Source of the DNA: Tannerellaceae bacterium
GTDB lineage: Bacteria > Bacteroidota > Bacteroidia > Bacteroidales > Tannerellaceae
Assembly (NCBI GenBank): GCA_021203545.1
Contig: JAJQAZ010000055.1
Span: 1-34,708, forward strand
Direction: 5' to 3'
DNA: 34,708 nucleotides
The notes beneath the pieces were generated by a model, which was given only the letters and a program-made list of their open reading frames with translations, had not been told where the DNA came from and did not search any database. Both the position numbers and the translations under genes were made by a program. Positions 1 to 9,076 of this stretch are shown here, piece by piece. Positions within the stretch are counted from its first letter, which is position 1. Each line of letters starts with the position of its first letter.

Positions 1-101
1 CTCCAGAAGGATCGAAAATCTTAAAAAATCAAAGATATCTAAGTTAAAAAGAAAAACATAAAATTAAACTGCAAGACTAACCTTTATAAAAAATAAGCTA
101 T

Positions 102-596
102 ATGAAAAAAATAGGATTTATTTTAATTAGCTGCCTATTTACTATGGCATCTTGTATAAACGAAGTGGATATAGATTCTATTATACAAAGGGTAGAGAAT
201 AATGATATTTCACCTTTAAATGGAATATATGTAGGTGCAATGGGAGTGGGAGATCTAACTACTGAATATTATCTGGTAGGAAAAGCCAATCCAGCTGGAG
301 CTTCTTATGGAGTAACTGTTAATAGGAAAGATTGGAATAAGATGGAAATACATAGACATATGTTGGATCCCGATATGGAGGACTATTTGGGTGAAGAAAC
401 TATACAAAAAGCTGTATTAGCATATTTAAAATTAAGAGTTTATCGTATAATAGTTTTTGAAGACGGAGAAATTTATATTCCACTAAATGTAAATCGTTCT
501 ATTGAATTAATGAGAAAGTCATCGGAACCATCAGAAGAAAGGAACTATAACGACTTTGAACATTATAAAGATAATTGGTATATAAAAAGGAAATAA
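102..596 (+). CDS. Small hypothetical lipoprotein
   Basis: A 164-residue protein. The N-terminus is a lipoprotein signal: MKK, a hydrophobic stretch at about residues 4-16, and a lipobox ending in ASC at Cys18. The mature part is small, acidic and soluble-looking, with no domain I recognise. The gene is clearly more AT-rich than the genes to its right, resembling the AT-rich beta-propeller gene at 30212-31488, so both may be accessory. No TAnnTTTG box is evident in the 101 bases upstream. The convergent transporter gene ends 30 bp downstream. The start rests on the signal peptide. Function unknown; I am confident only that it is an exported lipoprotein. Confidence 0.72.
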   Translation: MKKIGFILISCLFTMASCINEVDIDSIIQRVENNDISPLNGIYVGAMGVGDLTTEYYLVGKANPAGASYGVTVNRKDWNKMEIHRHMLDPDMEDYLGEETIQKAVLAYLKLRVYRIIVFEDGEIYIPLNVNRSIELMRKSSEPSEERNYNDFEHYKDNWYIKRK

Positions 597-625
597 TAAA
601 TCATGAATAATATACCTTAATAGTA

Positions 626-2229
626 TCAAAACCCGTGCAAAGGAATCAATACAGTAGGAATTAACAACAATAAACCCACCAGGATAAAGAATAGTAAGAT
701 TTTAAAGAAGAATTTCACCCATAATTCATAAGGGATGCGGGCCAGTCCCAGGGCGCCCATTAAAACACCGGAAGTGGGAGTAATCATATTGGTAAAACCG
801 TCGCCAAACTGGAAGGCCAAAACGGTTGCCTGGCGTGATATACCGATTACATCCGAAAAAGGTGCCATAATCGGCATAGTCAAAGCAGCTTTGGCCGAAC
901 CGGAAGGTATGATTATATTGATAACTGTCTGGATAAAATACATACTACTTATAGATACTACCTTGCCGGCACTACCCATCAGGGATGCAAGCCCATGCAG
1001 AATAGGGTCTATAATATGTCCGGCCTGCAAGATTTGGATAATTCCTCCGGCCAGTCCCACTACCAAAGCCGCCGGTAACATATCTTTTGCACCAACCATA
1101 AACTGCGCAATAATTCCATCCGCATTTTCGTTGTTAGCAAATCCGGCAAAGATTCCCATAGCCAGAAAAATAGCCGATATTTCGGTCAGATACCAACCAT
1201 ACCCCTGACCCCTATTACAAGAAAAACAATTGTATAGGCCAGCAGATTCAGAATAAAAAACTGGTTGGATTTACGAAGTCCGAGATAACCGGTCAAAGCA
1301 TATAATCCGGTAAAAACAGGAACAGCCGGAAAGTTAACTGCACTCTCTCCTATCGCAAATGAAGTAACCGGATGAAAAACAGAAAAACCAATAAGTGCAA
1401 ATAATAATATCGTATATACAACAAATGCCGAACGGGTGGTAGGCAATACCCAATCCCTACTAACATCCTCTTTTCTCTTGTCACGCCAATATTGATCAGC
1501 GTTATACATAGGGGAATATTGGGGATTCTTTTTAATTTTAGCCGCATAACGTAACACCACAACAATAAGCAATCCGGTCAGGATAAACCAACAAAACAGA
1601 CGATAACCAAAACCGGAAAACAACGGCAGATCCGATAATCCCTGTGCAATCCCGATAGTAAACGGATTCAGAACAGCTCCGGAAAAACCCACATGTGCCG
1701 CAACATACACCATCAAAAGCCCGGTGATAGAATCGTACCCCATCGAAATAGCAAGCGGAACAATAATAACTACAAACGCCAGGGTCTCCTCGCTCATACC
1801 GAAAACAGCTCCGAACAGACTAAAAACTAGTATAACAACGGCTATGATCACATTATTCACGCCTATTTTCCGGAACACGCCATACCTTTCCATTCGTTGC
1901 GAACTGTTCAGGAAAGAGAGAATTCCCGTATCAATAGCCCGGCTGCTGTTCATAATCTGGAAAGCCCCACCGATAATCAATAAAAAAGCAATAATACCGG
2001 CCTGCATTTCAAACCCTTCCATGAGTGCGCCAAATACCTGCCAGCCTTGAGGAGACGATTCCACCGCATGGAAAGAGTTATCTATAATAACAGTCCGTTC
2101 GGTACCATTTACCAAACGGGTTTCCCGGTCATATTCTCCTGCCGGAATAATCCATGATAGAACTGCACATATCAGAATAACTACTGATATTATAGTATAG
2201 GTATGAGGTATCTTTTTTACTCTTATCAC
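626..2229 (-). pseudogene. YfcC-family transporter, frameshifted
   Basis: A polytopic membrane carrier of the YfcC/ArcD/DcuC-like group (PF03606), which moves amino acids or dicarboxylates; the substrate cannot be read from sequence. It lies in two frames: codons from 2229 down to a stop at 1186, then an open frame down to 626. The first part has the early family motif around GAVFGMSEE; the second has PSGSAKAALTMP and TVLAFQFGDGF, both strongly conserved in E. coli YfcC. The break falls at 1202-1212, where the minus strand has two GGGG runs. One extra G in either gives a continuous 534-aa protein reading GYGWYLTEIS across the join, matching family length. The start codon overlaps the mnmA stop by 4 nt, suggesting coupled translation. 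It is either a real loss of function or a homopolymer error in the assembly. Confidence 0.85.
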
Positions 2230-3302
2230 TTGCCTTCATCTATGATCATACCGCTTCCGTAACATAGGTGGTGTTCTTTATCGTAAATAACACCATATTG
2301 TCCGGGGGCAATTCCCTGGATTTTTTCTTCCGATTCAATCCGGTATACATCACCTATCCGGCGTAAAATACCCGGCGTAAATTCCGGGGTATGACGTATT
2401 TTAAATGTAATCTCTTTTTCGTCTTCAAACTCTCCCCACGGATCTTCTGTGATAAAGTTGAATCCCTGCAGGTTAATCACTTTCCCGTACTGTGTTTCCG
2501 GGTCGTATCCGTTAGATACATAAATAATATTCCGGCGAATATCTTTTTGTATAACAAACCACGGGCCTCCGCTTAATCCCAGGCCTTTACGCTGTCCGAT
2601 AGTATGAAACCAGTATCCGTTGTGTTTACCAACTACCTTACCGGTCTCTAATTCCACGATTTTACCGGTTCTTTTTCCCAGATACCGTTCGATGAAATCG
2701 TTGTAATTTATTTTACCCAGAAAACAGATTCCCTGGCTGTCCTTGCGTTTAGCACTCGGTAATTTCTGTTCCTCCGCAATAGCCCGTACCTCACTTTTCA
2801 ACAGGTCGCCGATAGGAAACATCAACTTCTTTATTTGCAGATTGGTAATCTGTGCCAGAAAATCAGTTTGGTCTTTCCATGTATCTTTTGCAGTAGATAG
2901 CCAGGTCATTCCATCTATCTCAGTTGTTGTAGCATAATGCCCGGTTGCTATTTTATCAAAATCTTTTCCCCAGTTATCTTCAAAACAACCAAATTTGATA
3001 TATTTATTACACATCATATCCGGGTTTGGTGTAAGCCCCCTTTTTACCGAATCAATCGTATAGCTTACTACCTTATCCCAATATTCATCATGCAGGGAAA
3101 CAATCTCAAAACGGCATCCGTATTTACGGGCAATATAAGAAGTGATCTCAATATCCTCCTCTGCCGGGCAATCAATATATCCGTCTTTATCTTCCATTCC
3201 GATACGGATATAGAAAATAGTTGGGTCATAGCCGGCTTCTTTTAACCGGTGAACCACTACGGAACTATCTACTCCTCCTGATACCAATGCTGCGATTTCC
3301 AT
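2226..3302 (-). CDS. mnmA: tRNA-specific 2-thiouridylase MnmA
   Basis: Catalyses ATP-dependent 2-thiolation of U34 in tRNAs for Lys, Glu and Gln, taking sulfur from a persulfide relay. The 358-aa protein has the PP-loop SGGVDSS at residues 8-14, catalytic Cys98 in [13 protein letters not shown], and the second catalytic Cys193 in [14 protein letters not shown] near residue 121 and the C-terminal beta-barrel (GQYGVIYD) are also typical. The start is unusually well supported: AAGGAGGA sits about 4 nt before the ATG, a strong Shine-Dalgarno that is rare in this phylum, and a TACCTTTG promoter box lies at 3327-3334. It overlaps the downstream transporter gene by 4 nt. Bacteroidales often carry a second MnmA-like paralogue, so this may be one of two. 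Confidence 0.95.
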   Translation of the reverse strand: MEIAALVSGGVDSSVVVHRLKEAGYDPTIFYIRIGMEDKDGYIDCPAEEDIEITSYIARKYGCRFEIVSLHDEYWDKVVSYTIDSVKRGLTPNPDMMCNKYIKFGCFEDNWGKDFDKIATGHYATTTEIDGMTWLSTAKDTWKDQTDFLAQITNLQIKKLMFPIGDLLKSEVRAIAEEQKLPSAKRKDSQGICFLGKINYNDFIERYLGKRTGKIVELETGKVVGKHNGYWFHTIGQRKGLGLSGGPWFVIQKDIRRNIIYVSNGYDPETQYGKVINLQGFNFITEDPWGEFEDEKEITFKIRHTPEFTPGILRRIGDVYRIESEEKIQGIAPGQYGVIYDKEHHLCYGSGMIIDEGK

Positions 3303-3326
3303 TTTATCCTCCTTACTACTTTACTG

Positions 3327-3334
3327 CAAAGGTA
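3327..3334 (-). promoter_or_regulatory. Putative mnmA promoter -7 box
   Basis: The minus strand reads TACCTTTG, matching the Bacteroides -7 consensus TAnnTTTG, 24 nt before the mnmA start. No well-spaced -33 TTG is visible. It borders the repeat array at 3361-3500. Confidence 0.55.
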
Positions 3335-3358
3335 AGGGTAAATTGACAATTTTTCACC

Positions 3359-3500
3359 GGCCAGTAAGTTTTTTAGGCATCGGCCAGTAAGTTTTTGGGG
3401 GATTACCCAGTAAGTTTTTTAAGAATGGCCAGTATATAAAGAAAATGAAACTTATGGGTGGTTGTAACAAAACTTACTGCCGGTACAGCCAAAACTTAGT
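3359..3500. repeat. Dyad-symmetric array of 22-23 bp repeats
   Basis: AGTAAGTTTT occurs on the plus strand at 3363, 3386 and 3409 (period 23 bp). A degenerate AGTATATAAA begins at 3431. The inverted form (AAAACTTACT or a close variant) begins at 3447, 3469 and 3491 (period 22 bp). The three pairs (3363/3491, 3386/3469, 3409/3447) share a centre at about 3432, so the whole array is one large imperfect dyad. Bases around the cores (GGCCAGTAAG, CCCAGTAAG / CCCATAAG) are also partly conserved. It lies between the divergent promoter boxes of mnmA and the peptidase gene. A multi-site operator is the simplest reading; the function is not known. Confidence 0.8.
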
Positions 3501-3535
3501 AGGAAAATTGTGCAGGGATATTATGGATTCTTTTC

Positions 3536-3543
3536 TAACTTTG
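3536..3543 (+). promoter_or_regulatory. Putative promoter of dipeptidyl peptidase III gene
   Basis: TAACTTTG matches the Bacteroides -7 consensus. A transcript would begin near 3550, after the in-frame upstream ATG at 3548, which supports the ATG at 3593 as the true start. The nearest TTG upstream is 25 bp away, so the -33 box is weak. Confidence 0.6.
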
Positions 3544-3592
3544 TGAGTTGGAATTTATTCCGAACTACTATAGGAGAAAATTGTTATCAGAT

Positions 3593-5644
3593 ATGAAGAA
3601 ATTAATGTTATCACTTATGACTGTATCTATTTTATCCGCTTCTACCTGTGCGGATTCAACAGGCGATCAGCAATCGCAGGAGGATTTCAACTATGTTGCC
3701 GACCAGTTTGCGGATATTCAGATCCTCCGTTACCAGGTTCCCGGTTTTGAATATCTCTCTTTGCAACAAAAACGGTTGCTTTATCATCTTTCCGAAGCCG
3801 GATTAATGGGACGTGATATTCTATTCGACCAGAACGGACGCTACAATCTGGCCATACGCCGTACCCTCGAAGCTATTTACCTGAACTATACAGGTGATAA
3901 AAACAGCCCTGATTATAAAGCATTCGAGACCTACCTGAAAAGGGTTTGGTTCTCAAACGGTATACATCACCACTACGGTGAAGATAAATTTATCCCGGGT
4001 TTCTCCGAAGAGTTCTTCACCACGGCTGTCCGGAGCCTGGATACCGGGCTACTTCCGGTAAAAGAAGGTAGTTCGGCTGACCAGTTACTGGACGAACTGA
4101 TTCCGGTAATTTTTGACCCGGCTGTAATGCCTAAACGAACAGTTCAAAGCGGTGACCAGGATATGATTGTTGCTTCTGCCAATAATTACTACGGTGAAGG
4201 GGTGACCCAGGAAGAAGTTGAGAATTTCTACAATGCCATGAAAGACCCGGCTGATACGACACCCGTATCTTACGGACTAAACAGCCGGCTGGTGAAAGAG
4301 AATGGCCAACTGACAGAAAAAGTATGGAAAGTGGGTGGACTCTACTCGGATGCCATCGAACAAATCGTTGCCGAATTACAAAAAGCGGCAGGATATGCAG
4401 AGAACGACCTGCAGAAACAGGTGATTGAAACATTAATCGACTATTACCGCACCGGCAACCTGAAAACATTCGACGACTATTCGGTTTTATGGGTACAGGA
4501 TACGGCATCGGAAGTAGATTTTGTAAATGGTTTTATTGAAACCTATGGCGATCCGTTAGGACTGAAAGCCAGTTGGGAATCGACTGTAAACTTTATTAAT
4601 AAAGAGGCTACCAAGCGTACAAAGATTATCAGCGATAACGCGCAATGGTTTGAAGACCATTCCCCGGTTGACGACCGGTTTAAGAAAAAAGAGGTAAAAG
4701 GGGTTACTGCCAAATTGATTACCGTTACTTCTATCGGTGGCGACTGTTACCCGGCAACCCCGATCGGAATTAACCTGCCAAACGCAGACTGGATTAGAAG
4801 AGATCATGGTTCGAAATCTGTTACGATCGAAAACATTACCGAGGCATACGACAAAGCCTCCCAGGGCAGCGGATTCAATGAAGAATTTGTATGGAGTGAC
4901 AAAGAACGGAACATGATCCGCGAATATGGTTTTGTGACCGACAATCTGCATACGGATTTACATGAATGCCTCGGACACGGTTCCGGACAGTTGTTGCCCG
5001 GTACTGACCCTGATGCTTTAAAAGCTTACAGTTCCACACTGGAAGAGGCAAGGGCCGACCTGTTCGGACTGTATTATATGGCTGACCCTAAACTGACGGA
5101 ATTAAACCTGGTTCCATCGCCCGACGCCTACCAGGCGGAATACTACAAATTTATGATGAACGGACTGATGACTCAGTTGGTACGGATAGAATATGGCAAC
5201 GATGTGGAAGAAGCACACATGCGTAACCGCCAGTTGATCGCCCGCTGGGCATACGAGCACGGCAAAGACGATAATGTGGTGGATTTCAGACAGCGCGACG
5301 GTAAAACATTTGTTGTTATCAACGATTACGAAAAACTACGCAGTTTGTTCGGCACATTACTGGCAGAGGTACAACGGATCAAAAGCGAAGGCGATCTGGC
5401 CGCCGGTAAAGAGCTGGTTGAAAAATACGCGGTTAAAGTAGATCCTGTATTACACCGGGAAGTGTTAGACCGCTATGCAAAACTAAACCTCTCTCCCTAC
5501 CGTGGATTCGTCAATCCGGTTATGAAAGAGGTAAAAAACAAAAAAGGAGAAGTAACCGATATTATATTCGACTATACGGAAGGATATACAGAACAGATGT
5601 TGCGTTACAGCCGCGATTACTCGTTCCTTCCTTCTTACAATTGA
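3593..5644 (+). CDS. Dipeptidyl peptidase III (M49), exported
   Basis: A zinc exopeptidase that releases dipeptides from the N-terminus of short peptides. The 683-aa protein carries the M49 zinc signature HECLGHGSG (His457, Glu458, His462) and the third ligand motif EEARAD at about 484-489, each close to the family forms HELLGHGSG and EECRAE. Residues 1-20 form a signal sequence ending near Cys19; the lipobox (STC) is imperfect, so lipoprotein anchoring is possible but uncertain. The ATG at 3593 is preferred over the in-frame one at 3548 because the signal peptide begins there, AGGAGA lies at 3572-3577, and the promoter box sits too close to 3548. The alkylation-repair-like gene starts one base after the stop, implying cotranscription. 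A likely role is peptide utilisation in the periplasm. Confidence 0.93.
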   Translation: MKKLMLSLMTVSILSASTCADSTGDQQSQEDFNYVADQFADIQILRYQVPGFEYLSLQQKRLLYHLSEAGLMGRDILFDQNGRYNLAIRRTLEAIYLNYTGDKNSPDYKAFETYLKRVWFSNGIHHHYGEDKFIPGFSEEFFTTAVRSLDTGLLPVKEGSSADQLLDELIPVIFDPAVMPKRTVQSGDQDMIVASANNYYGEGVTQEEVENFYNAMKDPADTTPVSYGLNSRLVKENGQLTEKVWKVGGLYSDAIEQIVAELQKAAGYAENDLQKQVIETLIDYYRTGNLKTFDDYSVLWVQDTASEVDFVNGFIETYGDPLGLKASWESTVNFINKEATKRTKIISDNAQWFEDHSPVDDRFKKKEVKGVTAKLITVTSIGGDCYPATPIGINLPNADWIRRDHGSKSVTIENITEAYDKASQGSGFNEEFVWSDKERNMIREYGFVTDNLHTDLHECLGHGSGQLLPGTDPDALKAYSSTLEEARADLFGLYYMADPKLTELNLVPSPDAYQAEYYKFMMNGLMTQLVRIEYGNDVEEAHMRNRQLIARWAYEHGKDDNVVDFRQRDGKTFVVINDYEKLRSLFGTLLAEVQRIKSEGDLAAGKELVEKYAVKVDPVLHREVLDRYAKLNLSPYRGFVNPVMKEVKNKKGEVTDIIFDYTEGYTEQMLRYSRDYSFLPSYN

Positions 5645-5645
5645 T

Positions 5646-6311
5646 ATGACACAGGAGATCATTAAAGACATCCGTATACAACTACGCCGTTTTATGAACG
5701 GCGTAGTTTCTGATAGTCTGCGCCGTAGCGGAGTAAACTATAAACTTATTTTTGGCGTATCCCTCCCCCGGATTAAACAGATAGCTTCCGGGTATACACC
5801 GGATAAACAACTGGCGGAACAACTGTGGGAACAGGATGTGCGGGAACTGAAAATCCTCGCCACGATGCTTTATCCCCCCGAAGAGTTTACACAGGAAACA
5901 GCAGAGCAATGGATAAAAAATATTCATCACCTGGAGTTAGTGGAACAACTCACTCTTAACCTGTTACGCCATACACCCTATGCCGTGTCCTTAGCATCCG
6001 GTTGGTTAAACAGTGAAGAGGAGTATACCGCAGTTGCCGGTTTTCTATTGATGAGCAGGCTGTTTGCACAGGGTACACCCCTTCCGGAAGAGACCGTACA
6101 GCTATTTCTGGACCAGGCTGAAATAGCCTGTTCAGACGGAGTTTCCAGAAAACAACGTATAGCTGTAGGAGCTCTGAAACGGTATGGCAGCCAGGGTACT
6201 GCACAGGCTAAACAGGTGTTAGAGAAATTTGCCCGGTATCCAGACAGTGGAGTACCGGAACAGGAAGAAATCTATAATGATTTAAAATTTGAATTTGAAT
6301 ATTCCCTGTAA
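5646..6311 (+). CDS. AlkD-like DNA alkylation repair protein
   Basis: A 221-aa all-helical protein resembling the AlkD/AlkC HEAT-repeat family (PF08713), whose characterised members remove alkylated bases such as 3- and 7-methylpurines. The N-terminal SGVNYKLIFGVSLPRIKQIA matches the G-[VI]-x-x-P-x-[IL] stretch at the start of this fold, followed by repeating helix pairs with conserved Trp/Leu positions (LAEQLWEQDVRELKILA). I do not see a clear equivalent of every AlkD catalytic residue, so glycosylase activity is inferred from fold only. It starts one base after the peptidase stop and shares its transcript. Its stop is 25 bp before the promoter box of the next gene. Confidence 0.8.
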   Translation: MTQEIIKDIRIQLRRFMNGVVSDSLRRSGVNYKLIFGVSLPRIKQIASGYTPDKQLAEQLWEQDVRELKILATMLYPPEEFTQETAEQWIKNIHHLELVEQLTLNLLRHTPYAVSLASGWLNSEEEYTAVAGFLLMSRLFAQGTPLPEETVQLFLDQAEIACSDGVSRKQRIAVGALKRYGSQGTAQAKQVLEKFARYPDSGVPEQEEIYNDLKFEFEYSL

Positions 6312-6336
6312 GGTTTTTTGTTTGAAATAAATACGT

Positions 6337-6344
6337 TAAATTTG
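6337..6344 (+). promoter_or_regulatory. Putative promoter of fur-like/purA unit
   Basis: TAAATTTG fits TAnnTTTG. TTTG at 6317-6320 lies 16 bp upstream as a possible -33 element. The expected transcription start near 6351 leaves a leader of about 17 nt to the ATG at 6368. Confidence 0.6.
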
Positions 6345-6367
6345 CGAGTCGTGGGAGTTAGGCTCAT

Positions 6368-6832
6368 ATGGACATCAAACAATATAAGGAACTGGAAGCT
6401 TCCTTTATAGAGTATCTGACACAAAAGAAGCTTCGAAAGACGGAGGAAAGATTCACTATTCTGAAACAGATATGTGTTTTCCCGGGTCATTTTGATATCC
6501 TTATATTGCATGAAGAACTTGCTAAAAACAATTACCATGTGAGCAAAGCAACCCTGTATAATACCCTGGATGTGTTATTGGATGCCGGACTTTTGGTACG
6601 CCATCAGATAAATTCCCAATCTTTTCAATATGAACTACGGCACCAGGCTGATAACCATATTCACCTGGTATGCAACAAGTGCGGCTCAATCAGGGAAATA
6701 AAAAACCAGGCACTCAAAGCGGATATTGCCCAGGTAAAGACCAACCGGTTTATGAAAGAATACTTTTCACTGTATATTTATGGTATTTGTAGTAAATGCC
6801 GGTACAATAAGAAAAAAGGAAATAGAAAATAA
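6368..6832 (+). CDS. Fur-family metalloregulator
   Basis: A 154-aa winged-helix repressor of the Fur/PerR/Zur family. The recognition region SKATLYNTLDVLLDAGL spans residues 59-75. The dimerisation domain holds two CxxC pairs, Cys102/Cys105 (CNKCG) and Cys141/Cys144 (CSKC), which form the structural zinc site, plus His97 and His99 in the regulatory metal region. Whether it senses iron, zinc, manganese or peroxide cannot be decided from sequence. Its promoter box is at 6337-6344, and purA follows 29 bp downstream with no terminator between, so the two are probably cotranscribed. Confidence 0.92.
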   Translation: MDIKQYKELEASFIEYLTQKKLRKTEERFTILKQICVFPGHFDILILHEELAKNNYHVSKATLYNTLDVLLDAGLLVRHQINSQSFQYELRHQADNHIHLVCNKCGSIREIKNQALKADIAQVKTNRFMKEYFSLYIYGICSKCRYNKKKGNRK

Positions 6833-6861
6833 ATATTAATAAGCCTATTTATAATAGAAAA

Positions 6862-8136
6862 ATGAAAGTAGATGTATTATTAGGATTACAATGGGGTGAC
6901 GAAGGAAAAGGTAAGATCGTAGACGTTTTGACTCCTAAATATGACGTTATTACCCGTTTTCAGGGAGGGCCAAACGCTGGTCATACATTGGAATTCAATG
7001 GCGAGAAATACATTCTCCGCTCCGTTCCGTCCGGTATATTTCAGGGAGGCAAAGTAAACATCATCGGGAATGGTGTTGTGCTTGATCCCTTATTGTTTAA
7101 ACAGGAAGCCGAAGCACTTGCCAAAAGCGGACACGATTTGACACAGCGTCTTTATATATCTAAAAAAGCCCACCTGATCCTGCCTACCCACCGCATACTG
7201 GATGCAGCCTACGAAGCAGCGAAGGGAACAGGAAAAATCGGTACCACAGGAAAGGGAATCGGCCCTACTTACACGGATAAAATCAGCCGTAACGGAATCC
7301 GTGTAGGCGACCTGTTACACAATTTTGAAGCTAAATACAGTGCGGCAAAAGCCCGTCACGAAGCCATCCTGAAATCGTTAAACTATACATACGACATTAC
7401 AGAGCTGGAAGCTGAATGGTTGGAAGCACTGGAATACCTGAAACAGTTCAACCTTATTGATAGCGAACATGTTATTAATGAGTATCTGAACGAGGGTAAA
7501 TCAGTATTGGCAGAAGGAGCACAGGGTACATTACTGGATATCGACTTTGGTTCGTATCCGTTTGTTACCTCTTCAAACACAGTTTGTGCCGGATGTTGTA
7601 CAGGTTTAGGTGTTTCGCCACGTACGATTGGAGATGTGTTTGGTATTTTCAAAGCCTACTGTACCCGGGTGGGTAGCGGACCGTTCCCAACTGAACTGTT
7701 TGATGAGACAGGCGAGAAACTGTGTGACCTGGGTCATGAATTCGGTTCCGTAACAGGCCGCCGCCGCCGTTGTGGCTGGATTGATCTGGTAGCACTTCGC
7801 TATGCGGTTATGATCAATGGAGTTACACAACTTATCATGATGAAAAGCGATGTGCTGGACGGCTTCGATACAATCAAAGCATGTGTAGCATACAGGATAA
7901 ACGGCGAAGAAGTAACCCGTTTCCCTTATGAAATAGATGATACAATTGAGCCGGTATATGTAGAACTGCCGGGTTGGAAAACAGATATGATAAAAATGCA
8001 GGATGAAGATGAATTCCCTGAAGAATTCAATGCATACCTGTCATTCCTTGAAGAAGAACTTGGAGTTCCCATCAAGGTTGTATCTGTAGGACCGGACCGT
8101 GCGCAAACAATCGTAAGATATACGGAAGAGGCATAA
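6862..8136 (+). CDS. purA: Adenylosuccinate synthetase
   Basis: Catalyses GTP-dependent condensation of IMP with aspartate to adenylosuccinate, the first committed step from IMP to AMP. The 424-aa protein matches family length. The N-terminal P-loop-like QWGDEGKGK is at residues 10-18 with catalytic Asp13, followed by the IMP-binding GGPNAGHT. GTGKGIGPTYTDK-type sequence (TTGKGIGPTYTD) and the GTP/aspartate loop VTGRRRRCGW are intact. It follows the Fur-like gene by 29 bp and is closed by a strong hairpin terminator at 8166-8208. No frame problem is seen. Confidence 0.98.
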   Translation: MKVDVLLGLQWGDEGKGKIVDVLTPKYDVITRFQGGPNAGHTLEFNGEKYILRSVPSGIFQGGKVNIIGNGVVLDPLLFKQEAEALAKSGHDLTQRLYISKKAHLILPTHRILDAAYEAAKGTGKIGTTGKGIGPTYTDKISRNGIRVGDLLHNFEAKYSAAKARHEAILKSLNYTYDITELEAEWLEALEYLKQFNLIDSEHVINEYLNEGKSVLAEGAQGTLLDIDFGSYPFVTSSNTVCAGCCTGLGVSPRTIGDVFGIFKAYCTRVGSGPFPTELFDETGEKLCDLGHEFGSVTGRRRRCGWIDLVALRYAVMINGVTQLIMMKSDVLDGFDTIKACVAYRINGEEVTRFPYEIDDTIEPVYVELPGWKTDMIKMQDEDEFPEEFNAYLSFLEEELGVPIKVVSVGPDRAQTIVRYTEEA

Positions 8137-8165
8137 ACAGAGGAATATATACCTTATATAAACTG

Positions 8166-8208
8166 GCAGAAGAAAAGACCCCTCACCGGACATTTCTTCT
8201 GCTTTTTT
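8166..8208 (+). terminator. Rho-independent terminator after purA
   Basis: A perfect 10-bp stem, GCAGAAGAAA at 8166-8175 and TTTCTTCTGC at 8193-8202, is followed directly by six T residues. It lies 30 bp after the purA stop and separates the purA unit from the next gene. Confidence 0.85.
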
Positions 8209-8259
8209 AGTATGGCAGGCTTTTTGTTTTATATTAAATGAATTCTAAATAAAGATAGT

Positions 8260-8943
8260 ATGATGATTTGGATTATATTTATTGGTATAGCTGTGTTAAG
8301 CTGGTTAGTATCGTACCGGTTAAACAGTAAATTTGAGAAATACTCCAAAATACCCATGTCAAACGGTATGACAGGAAAAGACGTAGCCGAAAAAATGTTG
8401 CGTGATAATGGAATTACAGATGTAAAAGTAATATCTACCAGAGGACATCTGACAGATAATTATAACCCGACAAATAAAACGGTAAACCTTAGCGAATCTG
8501 TATATGCAAGTAACAGTATTGCAGCTGCCGCGGTAGCCGCCCATGAATGCGGACACGCCATTCAGCACGCCACTGCTTATGCTCCGCTTAAAATGCGTTC
8601 TGCACTGGTACCGGTGGTAAGTTTCTCATCAAGTATTATGACATGGATTCTGCTGGCCGGAATTATAACAATCAATGTTTTCCCGGGATTACTATTATTT
8701 GGTATTATTCTTTTTGCTACCACTACCCTGTTTAGTTTTATTACTTTGCCGGTAGAGATCAATGCAAGCAAACGAGCCCTGGTATGGCTCAATAGGTCCG
8801 GCATTACGAATGCTTATACACATGATAAAGCAGAAGATGCACTGAAGTCCGCAGCTTATACCTATGTAGTAGCAGCCTTAGGCTCATTAGCTACTCTGAT
8901 GTATTATGTAATGATATTTTTAGGTGGCCGGAACAGAAACTAA
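8260..8943 (+). CDS. YugP-family membrane zinc metallopeptidase
   Basis: A 227-aa integral membrane protein of the YugP family (PF04298, neutral zinc metallopeptidase). Residues 2-18 form one membrane helix. The zinc motif HECGH is at residues 95-99 in the context AAVAAHECGHAIQHA, and two or three further helices follow at about 122-160 and 195-220. Length and layout match the family; its substrate is not established. Two in-frame ATGs stand side by side at 8260 and 8263. It is bounded by the purA terminator upstream and by a 384-bp gene-free stretch downstream, so it is likely monocistronic. I see no clear TAnnTTTG box. Confidence 0.88.
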   Translation: MMIWIIFIGIAVLSWLVSYRLNSKFEKYSKIPMSNGMTGKDVAEKMLRDNGITDVKVISTRGHLTDNYNPTNKTVNLSESVYASNSIAAAAVAAHECGHAIQHATAYAPLKMRSALVPVVSFSSSIMTWILLAGIITINVFPGLLLFGIILFATTTLFSFITLPVEINASKRALVWLNRSGITNAYTHDKAEDALKSAAYTYVVAALGSLATLMYYVMIFLGGRNRN

Positions 8944-8977
8944 TAGTCCGGATTTTATAAAAAGCAATAAACAAAAT

Positions 8978-9052
8978 ATGTTGTACAACATCAGATAAGT
9001 TAAATAAATTTAAACGACCGCATTTTTGAGCAATATTTGTGTTGTACAACAT
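8978..9052. promoter_or_regulatory. Twin TGTTGTACAACA palindromes
   Basis: A perfect 14-bp palindrome, ATGTTGTACAACAT, occupies 8978-8991. A second copy of its 12-bp core is at 9040-9051 (GTGTTGTACAACAT overall at 9039-9052). The centres are 61 bp apart. The second copy overlaps the expected -33 region of the promoter box at 9063-9070. This is the layout of a dimeric repressor or activator site; the cognate regulator is unknown. Confidence 0.7.
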
Positions 9053-9062
9053 AAAAATAAGA

Positions 9063-9070
9063 TATATTTG
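9063..9070 (+). promoter_or_regulatory. Putative promoter behind twin palindromes
   Basis: TATATTTG matches the Bacteroides -7 consensus, with TTG at 9042-9044 lying 18 bp upstream inside the second palindrome. A transcript would start near 9077, about 250 nt before the next start codon. Confidence 0.55.
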
Positions 9071-9076
9071 CATTGT

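Noticed and set aside
626-2229. Programmed frameshift in the YfcC-type gene
   Set aside because: The phase near the join gives C AGG GGT, not an X XXY YYZ slippery heptamer, so an indel is the simpler reading.
3359-3500. CRISPR-like array
   Set aside because: Cores are only ~10-15 bp with 8-13 bp between them, half are inverted, and no cas gene is present.
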